Positions 17,889 to 26,745 are shown, counted from the stretch's first letter. The stretch is 64,000 nucleotides of DNA from G963674685 sp963674685 (GCA_963674685.2 CAXXWT010000007.1:1-64000); one strand, 5' to 3'. Translations and numbers: made by a program. The notes: generated by a model not told the origin, from the letters alone.

Positions 17889-19535
17889 TCAATGCATTCC
17901 GTAGACGGCGATATGCATTTTCTCATAGATGGGATTGGGAAAAAGCACCGGATCCCCCTCGGGTCTCGGGGGCGGCGGCGGTTTGTCGCCTAATTTTTCC
18001 ACCGACCAGAATGCCGGGGAGCCCGGTTCGGTGCGGGCTTGAATCTTTGCCATGGTCAAGGCCTCATCATAATGCGGCGAGTTTTTCCGATAAACCCAGA
18101 TTTCACCTTGAATATTATCGTCGGTTCGGCCGTCCAGACCGAGTTGCGCCGCCGGGAGGTCCGTTCGCTTGAGAGCGCCGCAGACGAAAAGGTCGCGCAT
18201 GGTCGACATGGGATCGCCATTTTCCGTATCCCCGGGATAGGCCACGTGCAGAAGGACCGCCGATCCCTTTTCGACCTGCTCCAGCAATTTCGCCAGATCC
18301 TCGCAACTTTCATTCAGGCCCGGAGCGGAGGATGCGAATGACATGACCGGGTGTTTGCTCAGTTTATAGATTATTGGTTTGACGTTGAAGGCGCCCGGCC
18401 GACTGTAAATCCTGGGTGAATAAAATCCAATAAACACCGCGATGACCACCGCGGCGCCGTAGACGATCCGACGAACAATTTTATGCGGGATGAGTTTTAC
18501 GGCCCCGGCGATGATGACCGCGAACATCGGGATGACGGGGTATATGTAATCGTCGTTCTTGGTTGCAAAAACACCGAACCAGGCAAGGGGCGGCAAAGCC
18601 GCGGCCAATAAAATCCATAATCTTCGATCTTTGTTTCCCTTGATCAGAAGAGCCAGCGCGGCGAAGGGCCAGAACCAGCCGATGAATTTCGTCAGTTGAA
18701 GGGAGTGCAGCGTTTTCACGAAATGGAGCAGATCACGATGCTGCGTCAATCCCCCTTCGACCTGTTCGACGGTGAATAACACTTTTAGCGAATAGTAATG
18801 ATAAATGTGTCCGAAAGCCGGGATGGCCGCCGTCGTCAGCAAAATGAGTAGTCCGTAGATGACGGAGCGACCGCGGATTTCCAGCATGCTGATAAGAAAA
18901 TACAGGGCCACCGGCGGCGCCAGCATCAACAGGGGGCTGCCGCGATGGGAAATCAAGGCGGCGGCCATGCTCAAGCCGGCCAGAAAAGCGAATTTTTTGT
19001 TCCGCAACCGATTGCTTTCCAGCAGCAGCCAGATGGTCAGCGTGATGAACAAGGCCGTCAGGATCAGCTGATTGTAAAACCACGCCACCGTGTATGTGGA
19101 ATTGAAAGAGGCCAGAATAAGGGCCGCCAAAACGCCCGCGGGTTTACCGAAAAGCCGCGCCGTAAGCGCGCAGGTCGCGCAAAGCAGCGCGAATAGATAA
19201 ACCAGATTGAGGCGACGCATGACGCGCATGTCGTGATTTTCCAAAGCGAAAAGGGGCTGCGCCAGAATCAGTTGCAAAGGCGCCATGATGTATCCCGGAT
19301 TCAATAGCCAGGTCGGGGGCCGCCCTTCGGAAAGGGCCATATGCATGGTGACGGCGCCGGCCAGGTAGTCGCCTTCGTTGGAGCCGCATCCGCCGTCGCG
19401 GGCGCGATCCGTCGCGGCGCCGAGCTCGCAAAAAGCGGCAAAGACGGCGATAATCGCCGCAAGACACAAAGCGGCGGCCGTCAGGGATTTTTTATTCAAA
19501 GGGGTTTTTTCGTTGCTTGTACTTTGCACAGCCAT
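17889..19535 (-). CDS. Polytopic membrane glycosyltransferase-like protein (GT39/ArnT type)
   Basis: 548 residues with at least ten hydrophobic segments. The topology (N-terminal helix, large first extracytoplasmic loop containing GSNEGDYLAGAVTMHMALSEG, then many helices) resembles the GT-C superfamily, which transfers sugars from lipid-linked donors at the membrane outer face. A Glu-Asp pair in that first loop (NEGDYLAG) is the likely catalytic acidic site of GT-C enzymes. The C-terminal about 150 residues form a soluble domain (EQVEKGSAVLLHVAYPG, WSVEKLGDKPPPPPRPEGD with a proline run). Acceptor unknown. It is 38 bases downstream of the rhomboid gene and may be cotranscribed with it. Confidence 0.75.
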   Translation of the reverse strand: MAVQSTSNEKTPLNKKSLTAAALCLAAIIAVFAAFCELGAATDRARDGGCGSNEGDYLAGAVTMHMALSEGRPPTWLLNPGYIMAPLQLILAQPLFALENHDMRVMRRLNLVYLFALLCATCALTARLFGKPAGVLAALILASFNSTYTVAWFYNQLILTALFITLTIWLLLESNRLRNKKFAFLAGLSMAAALISHRGSPLLMLAPPVALYFLISMLEIRGRSVIYGLLILLTTAAIPAFGHIYHYYSLKVLFTVEQVEGGLTQHRDLLHFVKTLHSLQLTKFIGWFWPFAALALLIKGNKDRRLWILLAAALPPLAWFGVFATKNDDYIYPVIPMFAVIIAGAVKLIPHKIVRRIVYGAAVVIAVFIGFYSPRIYSRPGAFNVKPIIYKLSKHPVMSFASSAPGLNESCEDLAKLLEQVEKGSAVLLHVAYPGDTENGDPMSTMRDLFVCGALKRTDLPAAQLGLDGRTDDNIQGEIWVYRKNSPHYDEALTMAKIQARTEPGSPAFWSVEKLGDKPPPPPRPEGDPVLFPNPIYEKMHIAVYGMH

Positions 19536-19572
19536 GGATGCTAGTTCTCCGCGCGAAGTAAGTCAAAGTCTT

Positions 19573-20124
19573 TCAACGAGCCAGCTTTTTTGCCGCCATG
19601 ACGCCGCCGATAAAGCCGAATAGATGCCCTTCCCAGGACACGCCGGATTGTCCCGGCAAAATGCCCCAGAGCATTCCGCCGTACAGCAGGCCGACGAAAA
19701 GCGAAAACAGGATCGAGGAAAAGCGCTTTTCGTAAAAACCGCGAAACAGCAGAAATCCCAGGTAGGTGAAGATGACGCCGCTGGCGCCCACGTGCACGGA
19801 GCCGCTTTTGCCGAACACCCAGATTCCCAGCCCACCGATGAGAATGCCGTATCCGGTCACCACGGCGAAGTCGCCGGTGCGCCGCCACATCACCAGCCAG
19901 CCCAGGGCGAAAAAGGAGAGGGTGTTGGCGATCAGATGGCCGAATCCGCCGTGCAGAAAAGGGCACAGCGGAATTCCGATAAGGCCGACAAGCCGGCGGG
20001 GATGGATGCCGAAGAAATCGAGACGGCCGCCGAGCAGAAACTGGTCGATGAGTTCCGCCGCCCACATGGCGGCGATAAAGTTTCTGAGTATCAGCCATTG
20101 ATTGCGCGCTTTACTTCGCCCCAT
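19573..20124 (-). CDS. Rhomboid-family intramembrane serine protease
   Basis: About 183 residues with six hydrophobic segments. Motifs: HGGFGHLIANTLSFF (the conserved HxxxxHxxxN of TM2), catalytic Ser in HVGASG near residue 114, and catalytic His in SWEGHLFGF near residue 166. These form the Ser-His dyad that cleaves membrane proteins within or near their transmembrane helices. The start at 20124 has GAAGGG seven bases upstream; an in-frame ATG at 20196 would add 24 residues of unlikely N-terminal sequence. It could process surface proteins encoded nearby, but no substrate is evident. Confidence 0.85.
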   Translation of the reverse strand: MGRSKARNQWLILRNFIAAMWAAELIDQFLLGGRLDFFGIHPRRLVGLIGIPLCPFLHGGFGHLIANTLSFFALGWLVMWRRTGDFAVVTGYGILIGGLGIWVFGKSGSVHVGASGVIFTYLGFLLFRGFYEKRFSSILFSLFVGLLYGGMLWGILPGQSGVSWEGHLFGFIGGVMAAKKLAR

Positions 20125-20223
20125 GCCGCCGCCCTTCGTTGCGTCTTGCGGCCAAGCTTGACCGCCTGCGTCGAAATGTTCAAGCTTTCTGTTCATTAAC
20201 GGCAAAGCTATGGAGAAGAGATT

Positions 20224-21063
20224 ATGAGCATGCCGGAAAAAATGAATGTGCTGATCACCGGTTGTTCCTCAGGGATTGGCAGAGCCCTGGCCGCGCAGTT
20301 CGCCGCGCGGGGCCACCGTGTTTTCGCGTCGGCCAGACGCCTTGAAAGCCTCGAAGGGCTTGGGGATTCCTGCGAACGGCTCGCTTTGGACGTCACGCAG
20401 TGCGAGTCCATGACCTGCGCCGTCGACGCCGTCGTCGAAAAAGCGGGAAGGCTGGACATGCTGGTCAACAACGCGGGCTTCGGCCTTTTCGGCGCCATGA
20501 CCGATCTGTCCCTGGACGATTTTCGGCTTCAACTGGAAACCAACGTGGTCGGCCCGCTGGCCATGGCGCAGATCGCGGCGAAATACATGATCGGGCAAAG
20601 AAGCGGGCGCATCGTCAACGTCAGCAGCGTGTCCGGCGTTCTGACCACGCCGTTCGCCGGCGCCTACTGCGCGTCCAAGGCGGCGTTAAGCAGCGTCACG
20701 GAAGCCATGCGCGTGGAGCTGGCGCCTTTCGGGATCGATGTGATCCTGGCGCAGCCCGGCGGCGTCGTGTCGAAATTCAGCGACAACGCGGGCAAAGCGC
20801 TGGCGGGCAATATCCGCGACGATTCGGTTTTCGCCCCGGTGAGAAAATACATCGAAGCCCGCGCGCAGGCCGGGCAGGCGGGAGCCATGGACGCCGATGA
20901 ATTCGCGCGCCGCATGGTAGAGCTTCTCACGCGCCCCAAACCGCCGCGGATCATCCGCCTGGGCGCCAATTCCTTCAAACTGCCCGCCTACAAATGGGGC
21001 CTGCCCGCCTCGCTGGTGGATATGATCATGAGCAAAAAATTCGGCCTCGACGAATTGAAGTGA
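20224..21063 (+). CDS. Short-chain dehydrogenase/reductase
   Basis: 279 residues of the classical SDR family. NAD(P)-binding TGCSSGIG near residue 15, DV then NNAGFG, and the catalytic triad with Ser in SSVSGVLTTPF and YCASK around residue 149 are all present. It resembles the group of oxidoreductases acting on lipids, sterols or retinoid-like substrates, but the substrate is not determinable. The N-terminal MSMPEKM start is preceded by GAGAAG upstream. It stands alone, transcribed divergently from the rhomboid gene. Confidence 0.9.
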   Translation: MSMPEKMNVLITGCSSGIGRALAAQFAARGHRVFASARRLESLEGLGDSCERLALDVTQCESMTCAVDAVVEKAGRLDMLVNNAGFGLFGAMTDLSLDDFRLQLETNVVGPLAMAQIAAKYMIGQRSGRIVNVSSVSGVLTTPFAGAYCASKAALSSVTEAMRVELAPFGIDVILAQPGGVVSKFSDNAGKALAGNIRDDSVFAPVRKYIEARAQAGQAGAMDADEFARRMVELLTRPKPPRIIRLGANSFKLPAYKWGLPASLVDMIMSKKFGLDELK

Positions 21064-21143
21064 GAAGTCGTGGGTGAAAAAACGGATAAATCCGAATCAT
21101 TCCCGCCGCCCTGACTTTTACACCATGCTCTTTCACATACTCT

Positions 21144-21660
21144 TTAGGACTTGAAATCATGAGAGGTGGATTTCGATTCAGGGCGCCTGGAAGCCTCGGC
21201 AGTCGAAACAAAGGCCGCGAATGAGGGAACGATTCGACTCGGCGCCGCACGGGCGCTAAAATCCCGGTACGCCGCCGGATTCGAATCCCAGTATCCGCTC
21301 ACGCCGAGGGCAAAACGAAATTCCGTCTTGGCGAAATCCGTGTCGTACGCGGTCACGATGTCGTTGTGATTGTAGGCCAGATGCGCCGCCAGCGCCGGAT
21401 GCGCCTGATCGTAAAGGGCCGGATCCACGAGGTCCGACCGGTTCGGCGCTTCTTCTCCGGAGATGTCCGCCAGCCCGACGCCGTGGGACTTGCGTGAGTT
21501 GATGCCGTTAAAAGCGCCGAATTCGTACTGCCATTTCGGAGGCTTTTCGCATCCGTTGTGCAGCATCATTCCCACCTGCCGCTCGGCTCCGAAGGCGCGG
21601 CTGACGATGGCCCAGTCGACGAATTAAAGGTTTTTGTCGGCCATTCCGAATACCTTTGCC
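21144..21660 (-). pseudogene. Decayed phosphate-selective porin fragment
   Basis: The reading frame (QVGMMLHNG, EFGAFNGINSRKSH, AAHLAYNHNDI and FRFALGVSGYWDSN) resembles the middle of phosphate-selective porins O/P (OprP-like), in which the order F-V-D-x-x-I...GMMLHG is conserved. Upstream of it the same frame reads KVFGMADKNL, an in-frame TAA at 21624-21626, then FVDWAIVSRAFGAERQ. The N-terminal signal and barrel start and the C-terminal strands are missing. So it is a dead remnant, cut at both ends. Alternative: an independent small protein, judged unlikely. Confidence 0.5.
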
Positions 21661-21734
21661 GAATGTGAAAGACCTGATAAAAAGCTTATGCTGCTTTAGC
21701 GGCAAATGTTGAGTCACTTTTAATGGAGAGGTTC

Positions 21735-23135
21735 ATGAAAATATCAAAACAATTACTGCGCGTCATTTGTTATTTAACGCTTTTTTTCGCTTTGTCGCTT
21801 GCGGCCGGTTGCGGCGACGATGATGACGACGACGACAACGACGCCGCCGACGTCAACGACGACGCGGATGACGACGACACGGGCGGCGGGGACGATGACG
21901 TCAACGACGACGCCGATGACGATGTGAATGACGACGTTAACGACGACGCAGACGATGACGACGGTCCGACGCGCTCGTTCGCCATGTCGGCGGCGCCCTT
22001 CATGTTCGACGTGGGCGACGACAGCGTCACGTCCGAGTTCGGATTCCAGGGGCTCGACGGCATGATGGACGTTATTTCCATGCACACGGACAACTTCTTC
22101 GGCATCCCCTGGGAGCAGTTCGGCGGCGACGCCGAGCTCCCGCAAGCCTGGGTGAATAAAATGGCCGAAATCAAGACCGGGGCCGACGCCCTGGGCGTGG
22201 ACATCTATCTGAGCCTGACTCCCCTTTCGGGTTTCAGAAACCAGCTGGCGGCCAAGGCGTCCGATGAAGACGGCGAACTGGTCATTGATGAAAACTGGGT
22301 TCCGGGATGCTACGACTTCGAAAACGCCCTTTTCGCGGAGGAAGTGAAAACCGCTTATAAAAATTACGTCCGCTGGATGGTGGATTATTTCAATCCCACG
22401 TACCTGACGCACGGCATCGAAGTCAACATGTATGAAATGAATTGCCCGGATCAGTACGACTCGCTCATCGGGCTGCTCAACGAAGTCTACGACCGGGAAA
22501 AAGCCCTGAATTCCGACCTACCCGTCTTCGCCACGTTCACCGCGGGCGACATGTGGTATACGCCGGTATGGGAAGACTGCTACCTGGGCGGGCGTGAATG
22601 CCTGCGCGCCAACCTGACGAAAAACGACGACATGAAAACCGATCTTTTCGGCATCAGCGCCTATCCCGTATGGCTTTTCAACGAGTTGGAGGAATGGCCC
22701 GAAGATTTCTTCACCGCTTTCGCCGAAGAAACGGGCCTGCCCGTCGCTTTCGGGGAAACGGGATGGAGCAACCGTTCGGTGACGATTCCTTTCCCGAACT
22801 ATAACGATCCGTGCCAGACCGTCGTCGAATCGTCCGACCAGTTGCAGATTCAATACATGGAATACCTTTTCGAAAAAGCGCAGGACATGAACGCGCAGCT
22901 CGTGGTCTGGTGGTCCATACGCGACTATCTGCCCGAGGATGTCCTGACATCGTGTCCGTGCGAGGCCACCGGCTTGTGGTGCGTTCTCAACGAGGCGATG
23001 TACGCGGTCGGCCTGCTGCCTTCATACATCATGTGGGGAGGCATGGGCGTCATGGATTACGAACTGGCCGACAAATCCATCGCCGCCACGTGGGACGAAT
23101 GGCTGGCCCGGCCCATCGAGCAAAGCGAAGAATAA
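21735..23135 (+). CDS. Asp-rich lipoprotein with glycosidase-like (clan GH-A type) domain
   Basis: About 466 residues. A signal peptide ends in a clean lipobox (LAAGC, Cys at about residue 26), then an Asp/Asn-rich linker of about 60 residues (repeats of DD-VNDDA units) holds the domain away from the outer membrane. Residues after about 86 form a TIM-barrel-like enzyme: HTDNFFGIPWEQFGG, GVDIYLSLTPLSGF, THGIEVNMYEMN (candidate acid/base Glu) and VAFGETGWSN (candidate nucleophile Glu) at the expected beta-4 and beta-7 positions. It probably cleaves a polysaccharide; the glycoside hydrolase family is not assigned. GGAGAGG lies 5 bases before the ATG. Possible substrate: the local exopolysaccharide. 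Confidence 0.7.
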   Translation: MKISKQLLRVICYLTLFFALSLAAGCGDDDDDDDNDAADVNDDADDDDTGGGDDDVNDDADDDVNDDVNDDADDDDGPTRSFAMSAAPFMFDVGDDSVTSEFGFQGLDGMMDVISMHTDNFFGIPWEQFGGDAELPQAWVNKMAEIKTGADALGVDIYLSLTPLSGFRNQLAAKASDEDGELVIDENWVPGCYDFENALFAEEVKTAYKNYVRWMVDYFNPTYLTHGIEVNMYEMNCPDQYDSLIGLLNEVYDREKALNSDLPVFATFTAGDMWYTPVWEDCYLGGRECLRANLTKNDDMKTDLFGISAYPVWLFNELEEWPEDFFTAFAEETGLPVAFGETGWSNRSVTIPFPNYNDPCQTVVESSDQLQIQYMEYLFEKAQDMNAQLVVWWSIRDYLPEDVLTSCPCEATGLWCVLNEAMYAVGLLPSYIMWGGMGVMDYELADKSIAATWDEWLARPIEQSEE

Positions 23136-23153
23136 TCCTTTAAGAGGCGAAAC

Positions 23154-23957
23154 ATGGTGTTAAAATACGAAAAGCAGGGCGGCGTCGCGAAGCTCGGTCT
23201 GCATCGGCCGGATGCTCTCAACGCGCTGGACGCCGAGCTTCTCAAAGCCCTGCAGAGCGCTTGGGACGACATCGCCGCGGACGACGCGATCCGCGTGGCG
23301 GTGCTTTATTCCGAGCTTCCGCAAATATTCTGCTCGGGCATGGACCTCAAAACCGTCATTCCGATTCTGACCGCCGCGCGCCCCCCCGCCGACGAAAACG
23401 AAAAATGGCTCACGCAAAACCCGCAGGCTCTTTTCACCTCCATGCTGCGTCAGCGCACCTTCGACAAACCGGTGATCAGCGCGGTGCACGGTCTTTGCCT
23501 GACCGGCGGATTCGAAATGGTCATGGGAACGGATCTGCGTGTCGCGTCAACGGACGCGGTTTTTCAGATGCGCGAAGCCACGTACGGCATCATGCCCGTG
23601 GGCGGATCGAACGTTTATCTGCCGCGACAGATCCCTTTGGCCGCCGCGAAGGAAATCCTTTGCCTGGGCCGGGAAATTCCCGCCCGGCGCCTTTACGAGT
23701 GGGGATTTCTAAACGCCGTCGTCGAAAAGGAAAAGCTGATGGACGAGGCGATGGATATGGCGCAGCGCATCTGCGACAACGGTCCGCTGGCGGTGCAGGG
23801 AATCCTCAAGTGCATCCGCGAAGGCGCGGGTCAGGATTTCGATCAGGCCATGCAGCGCGAGCTGGAGATCGGAATGCCCATTTTCAGCTCGGAGGACGCC
23901 CGCGAAGGCGTCAAGGCATTTCGCGAAAAACGCAAAGCCGAGTTCAAGGGAAGGTAG
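23154..23957 (+). CDS. Enoyl-CoA hydratase/isomerase family protein (crotonase)
   Basis: 267 residues. The crotonase fold is visible: LNALDAELLKAL, the oxyanion-hole region FCSGMDLKT, the second glycine-rich block HGLCLTGGFEMVMGTDLRVAS, and PVGGSNVYLPRQI. Such enzymes act on CoA thioesters, usually hydration or isomerisation in fatty-acid degradation. Catalytic Glu positions cannot be assigned with confidence: the classical acidic residue position is occupied by Pro/Gly in MPVGG, so it may be a non-hydratase member. It starts 18 bases after the lipoprotein stop and may be cotranscribed with it. Confidence 0.85.
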   Translation: MVLKYEKQGGVAKLGLHRPDALNALDAELLKALQSAWDDIAADDAIRVAVLYSELPQIFCSGMDLKTVIPILTAARPPADENEKWLTQNPQALFTSMLRQRTFDKPVISAVHGLCLTGGFEMVMGTDLRVASTDAVFQMREATYGIMPVGGSNVYLPRQIPLAAAKEILCLGREIPARRLYEWGFLNAVVEKEKLMDEAMDMAQRICDNGPLAVQGILKCIREGAGQDFDQAMQRELEIGMPIFSSEDAREGVKAFREKRKAEFKGR

Positions 23958-24000
23958 ATCCAGCGCACGTCATGCGGCGGATTAATGACGATTTTCCATT

Positions 24001-24269
24001 TCAAGGAGCGTTGTTCCTATCGGCTTCGATCTGATCGAAAACATCCTCAGCCGGCCTGCCGCCTTTTTCATCTTTGCGTTGCTCGAAGATGACCAGTTCG
24101 TACAGATCCTCTTTTTCGTCTTCGTTCATTTGCGGAAAAAGCGCATCCAAAAAGCCCAAACCTCCGCCGGTTCAAGTTGCAAAACAAATTGAGCGGGCGC
24201 CTGCATCTTTTGCCGCACGGCATTTTGCGAAGCCGCTTTATCCGTGTCTGTGATCACGGACTGCGTCAT
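24001..24269 (-). pseudogene. Frameshifted small gene (about 89 codons over two frames)
   Basis: An ATG at 24269 opens a frame reading MTQSVITDTDKAASQNAV... to a TGA at 24126-24128. Near its end the coding character moves to another frame (GLGFLDALFPQM, NEDEKEDLYELVIFEQRK, AEDVFDQIEADR), ending at 24001. The codon use of both parts resembles coding sequence. A single-base indel around 24160-24170 would join them. It might be a small regulatory or antitoxin-like protein, but I do not recognise a family. A sequencing error is the alternative. Confidence 0.35.
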
Positions 24270-24440
24270 TGTCCGACCTCCAGGCGCCGATAATAGCATT
24301 ACCCGACAGTGAAAACCAACATATATTATTATCGGCTGATTCCCTCCCGGCAGAGCCTTGAATTTGATATCCCGCGCCTTTGTTAAAATTTAACCCGGCT
24401 TCCCAATCTTTGGGGCGCACGTCAGGATTGTGAGATGAGG

Positions 24441-25784
24441 TCATGATGCGTGTCTTTCGGCCCGTCGTTCCCAGAAATCCTCGAAGCGTCCGCTCAGGAT
24501 GCAGCATCGCAGAGCGATGATGGCGTTAGCGCCTCGGAGCGTCCAATGCATCCCCGCCCGTTTGAGGCGCGTGCCGACGACGAGTTTGCATCCGGCCTCG
24601 ACGACTCCCGTCGAGGTGCACAGACCTTTCTTTCGGAATTCCGGGTAGCGCATCCTTTGTCGATTTCGGCGGATGTACTTGGCGCATTTGCGCGCCTCTT
24701 CGTTTGTTTCGGCGTGGCGGCGCAAGGCGCGCATCAACTCGTTCAGGCGTCCTTCGTCGAGTTCGTCACATCGCCGCTTCGCCCACGTCGCCGCCGTGTC
24801 GCTGGTCGCCCCGTAGATCGCTTTGCCCACGTCGGAGAGATGCTGCTTGACGTGGAAGCGATCCACGATCTGAATCGCGTCGGGAAAGCGCTCGTCGGCC
24901 AGATTCCAGATCCACGGCGCTCCGTCGCCCAAAACCACCTGCCGCCGGGCCTTGTCGAATCCCGTCCGCCGCGCCTGGCGCTCCACGCGTTCCGCAAACG
25001 CCGACGGCGTCTCGTCCGTGTCCGCCTGCGCCGCGCTTTCGATCGCGGCAGAGTACGTCACCGACCCGTCGTCCCGCTCCGGCGTCCCGTCCTTGTTCCG
25101 GGATTCCGCCGTCCACGTCGTGACGAGCTTGACCTCGCGAGTTTTCGACGATCCGTCCGGCTGTTTTCCCGCCCGGCCCGCCAGATACTCCTTGCGCATC
25201 GGCAGGCCCGTGCCGTCCATCCCCAGGTACATTGTCGGCGCCAAAGGCTCCCCCGACTCATCTCCTTCCTGCTCCGCCTCGGCGATTTCCCGGCCCAACG
25301 CCTCCGCCGTCCGCTCCACCTGCTTGGCGTCCACCGCGACGCCCCCCAACTCCCTGAGCAGCGTTTCTCCCTCCGCGAAACTCACCATCGACGCCGCCAG
25401 CCCGGTCATTCGCACTAACGCCGGCGACAAGGACGCGCCGTCGATGCCCAGATCGCGGTCTCGGGGACAAAATCCCGCCCCGCACGACGCGCAGTGATAA
25501 TAAGCCCGGGACAAGGTTAACTCGCCCAACACGGTCTTGAAGGTTTTTTCGCGCCGGCCCGCGTAACGCGCCTCGCGTCCGCAACAACACGGCAGCGACG
25601 GCCCGGCGTGATCCGATGCGTCGGCGTTCAATCGACGCTCCACCGCCCGAGCCGCCAACGCCAGCGCCTGGCGGCGCGCCGCCGCCTCGATCGCCTCGAA
25701 GTCGATTTCCGAAACGGCTCCCTCACCGATCAGCGCTTCGATTTCGGCCTCGATTTCCTTCGAGAAGGACGCTTTGAAGCCCCC
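24441..25784 (-). CDS. Transposase (ORFB), ISKra4-like
   Basis: About 447 codons in the frame entered by frameshift. Cys-rich zinc-binding region HCASCGAGFCPRDRDLGID, then a DDE-type core: first Asp in YLGMDGTG, second in IQIVDRFHVKQHL, and Glu in TGVVEAGCKLVVGTRLK, matching ISKra4/UPF0236-like transposases. It has no ribosome-binding site and start of its own near its beginning; translation is most simply explained by slippage from the upstream frame. Ends with ERRAERHAS. Catalytic residues appear intact. Confidence 0.8.
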   Translation of the reverse strand, partial: GGFKASFSKEIEAEIEALIGEGAVSEIDFEAIEAAARRQALALAARAVERRLNADASDHAGPSLPCCCGREARYAGRREKTFKTVLGELTLSRAYYHCASCGAGFCPRDRDLGIDGASLSPALVRMTGLAASMVSFAEGETLLRELGGVAVDAKQVERTAEALGREIAEAEQEGDESGEPLAPTMYLGMDGTGLPMRKEYLAGRAGKQPDGSSKTREVKLVTTWTAESRNKDGTPERDDGSVTYSAAIESAAQADTDETPSAFAERVERQARRTGFDKARRQVVLGDGAPWIWNLADERFPDAIQIVDRFHVKQHLSDVGKAIYGATSDTAATWAKRRCDELDEGRLNELMRALRRHAETNEEARKCAKYIRRNRQRMRYPEFRKKGLCTSTGVVEAGCKLVVGTRLKRAGMHWTLRGANAIIALRCCILSGRFEDFWERRAERHAS

Positions 25785-26143
25785 TTTTTGGCCGCCTCCT
25801 CCGAGGCGGCCTGCACCGGCTCCAACTCCGCGTCGGCCCATTGTTCCGCCGACTTCAAAACCTCCTTGACTAGCGCACGAAACTCCCGCGCATTCTGAAT
25901 CTGTCCTTGAACCATGGTCGCGGCTTCTTTTGTCAGATATCGCGTGCGCGTCTTTCCCCGGTCTTGTGTCGTGAGAGTGTAATACGGTCCGTGGCGGGCC
26001 GAAGGATCCTTTTGGCAAGGGCAGCTCTTCTGGCCGCACTTCATCCAACGTTCGCCGACCCACCCACTACGCATCGGGTGCGGATGGCTCAATCTCTCGG
26101 ACAATATCCTGGTCCGCGATCCCGGATCGGAAATGGTTGGCAT
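25730..26143 (-). CDS. DUF6788-type upstream frame of the IS (ORFA)
   Basis: 137 residues with the Cys-containing DUF6788 segment CGQKSCPCQKDPSARHGPYY followed by TLTTQDRGKTRTRYLTKE and a helical tail. This domain is usually found at the N-terminus of ISKra4-like transposases. Start ATG at 26143 has AGGAG seven bases upstream. The frame ends at 25730 but the transposase continues in the -1 frame, and the two overlap between 25730 and 25790. The C-terminal KRPSRRKSRPKSKR of the zero-frame product is highly basic. Confidence 0.7.
   Translation of the reverse strand: MPTISDPGSRTRILSERLSHPHPMRSGWVGERWMKCGQKSCPCQKDPSARHGPYYTLTTQDRGKTRTRYLTKEAATMVQGQIQNAREFRALVKEVLKSAEQWADAELEPVQAASEEAAKKGASKRPSRRKSRPKSKR
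25784..25790 (-). other. Programmed -1 frameshift slippery site (candidate)
   Basis: On the minus strand the sequence is C-AAA-AAG, in frame with ORFA codons AAA AAG. Slipping by -1 lets the two Lys tRNAs re-pair and moves reading into the transposase frame, which then continues GGFKASFSKEIE. A run of five G follows directly. The heptamer, the overlap and the absence of an internal start are consistent with frameshift fusion. Confidence 0.55.
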
Positions 26144-26297
26144 GGGATACTCCTACTGTTATATTCACTGTAGGATACACCAAAGAAATAGCCGACGCAA
26201 GAAATTTCCAACATTCCTGACGTGCGCCCCAATCTTTGTCTTGTCTTGAAATGGATTTGCTTCATAATCATGGAACAAGCGAACGGGGAGGTTATTC

Positions 26298-26600
26298 ATG
26301 AAAATCGCATACATGGTGTTTTGTTTGATGATCACGCTGGCTATCGCATCGGCGGCGATTTCCTGCGGCGATGATGACGACGATGACGACAACGACGACG
26401 CGGACGACGGTGAACCGGGCTGCTGCTACTGGGCCGGCGACGAGGGCGCGGTTTTCGACAGCGACATCGCCGGAGACACGGATGAATGCGTCGAGATGGC
26501 CGAAGAGTCGGTTGTCAATCCCGACGCCCTGGCCGTGGAATACGTGGACGAAAACGTGAACTGCGAAGACGATGACCTGGCTCCCGCCTGGTGGGGATGA
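26298..26600 (+). CDS. Short Asp-rich lipoprotein
   Basis: 100 residues: signal peptide, lipobox AAISC, then CGDDDDDDDNDDADDGE and a 65-residue acidic domain with pairs of Cys (GCCYWAGDEGAV, DTDECVEMAE, ENVNCEDDD). No known family recognised. It is the same lipobox-Asp pattern as the glycosidase-like lipoprotein at 21.7 kb and the lipoproteins at 54-59 kb, but without a large domain. Start ATG follows GGGGAGG, 7 bases upstream. Confidence 0.75.
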   Translation: MKIAYMVFCLMITLAIASAAISCGDDDDDDDNDDADDGEPGCCYWAGDEGAVFDSDIAGDTDECVEMAEESVVNPDALAVEYVDENVNCEDDDLAPAWWG

Positions 26601-26703
26601 AAAGTCCATAGTGAGGAGTTGTCCCGCGCGGTTTGAAATATGGATGATTTACTTTCGCGCCAGTCAACGCCCAAAAAGTCACGTCACTGTTTGATTTCAT
26701 GAA

Positions 26704-26745
26704 TACTGCCGCCGGGATTCGAACCCGGGGCTTCCTGATCCGCAA
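26704..26745 (-). pseudogene. 3' half of a tRNA (attachment-site-like remnant)
   Basis: On the minus strand the sequence contains a T arm (CCGGG, TTCGAAT loop, CCCGG) plus a 3' acceptor-like CGGCAGTA, and before it an anticodon-loop-like segment (TTGCGGA, which would read anticodon GCG). No matching 5' acceptor, D arm or 5' anticodon stem occurs upstream, where instead two unrelated hairpins are found. Such 3' tRNA remnants commonly mark integration junctions; here it sits at the left edge of the polysaccharide island. Confidence 0.45.

Larger units (their letters stand above)
24412..26230 (-). mobile_element. Complete insertion sequence, ISKra4-like (1,819 bp)
   Basis: The element begins with GGGGCGCACGTCAGGA (24412-24427) and ends with its perfect reverse complement (26215-26230); the match extends to about 20 bases with one mismatch. 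A 7-bp duplication AATCTTT lies outside each end (24405-24411 and 26231-26237). Inside are two overlapping minus-strand frames joined at a likely -1 frameshift site. The terminal repeats, duplication and intact frames suggest recent transposition. It lies between the frameshifted small gene and a lipoprotein gene. Confidence 0.85.

Noticed and set aside
21774..22412. Val/Ile-rich minus frame opposite the Asp-rich linker
   Set aside because: Artefact of GAY repeats read backwards.
25919..26063. N-terminal extension of the transposase in its own frame (MGRRTLDEVRPEELP...)
   Set aside because: It overlaps ORFA in another frame, has no plausible RBS and lacks family similarity, whereas ORFA there shows a DUF6788 pattern.
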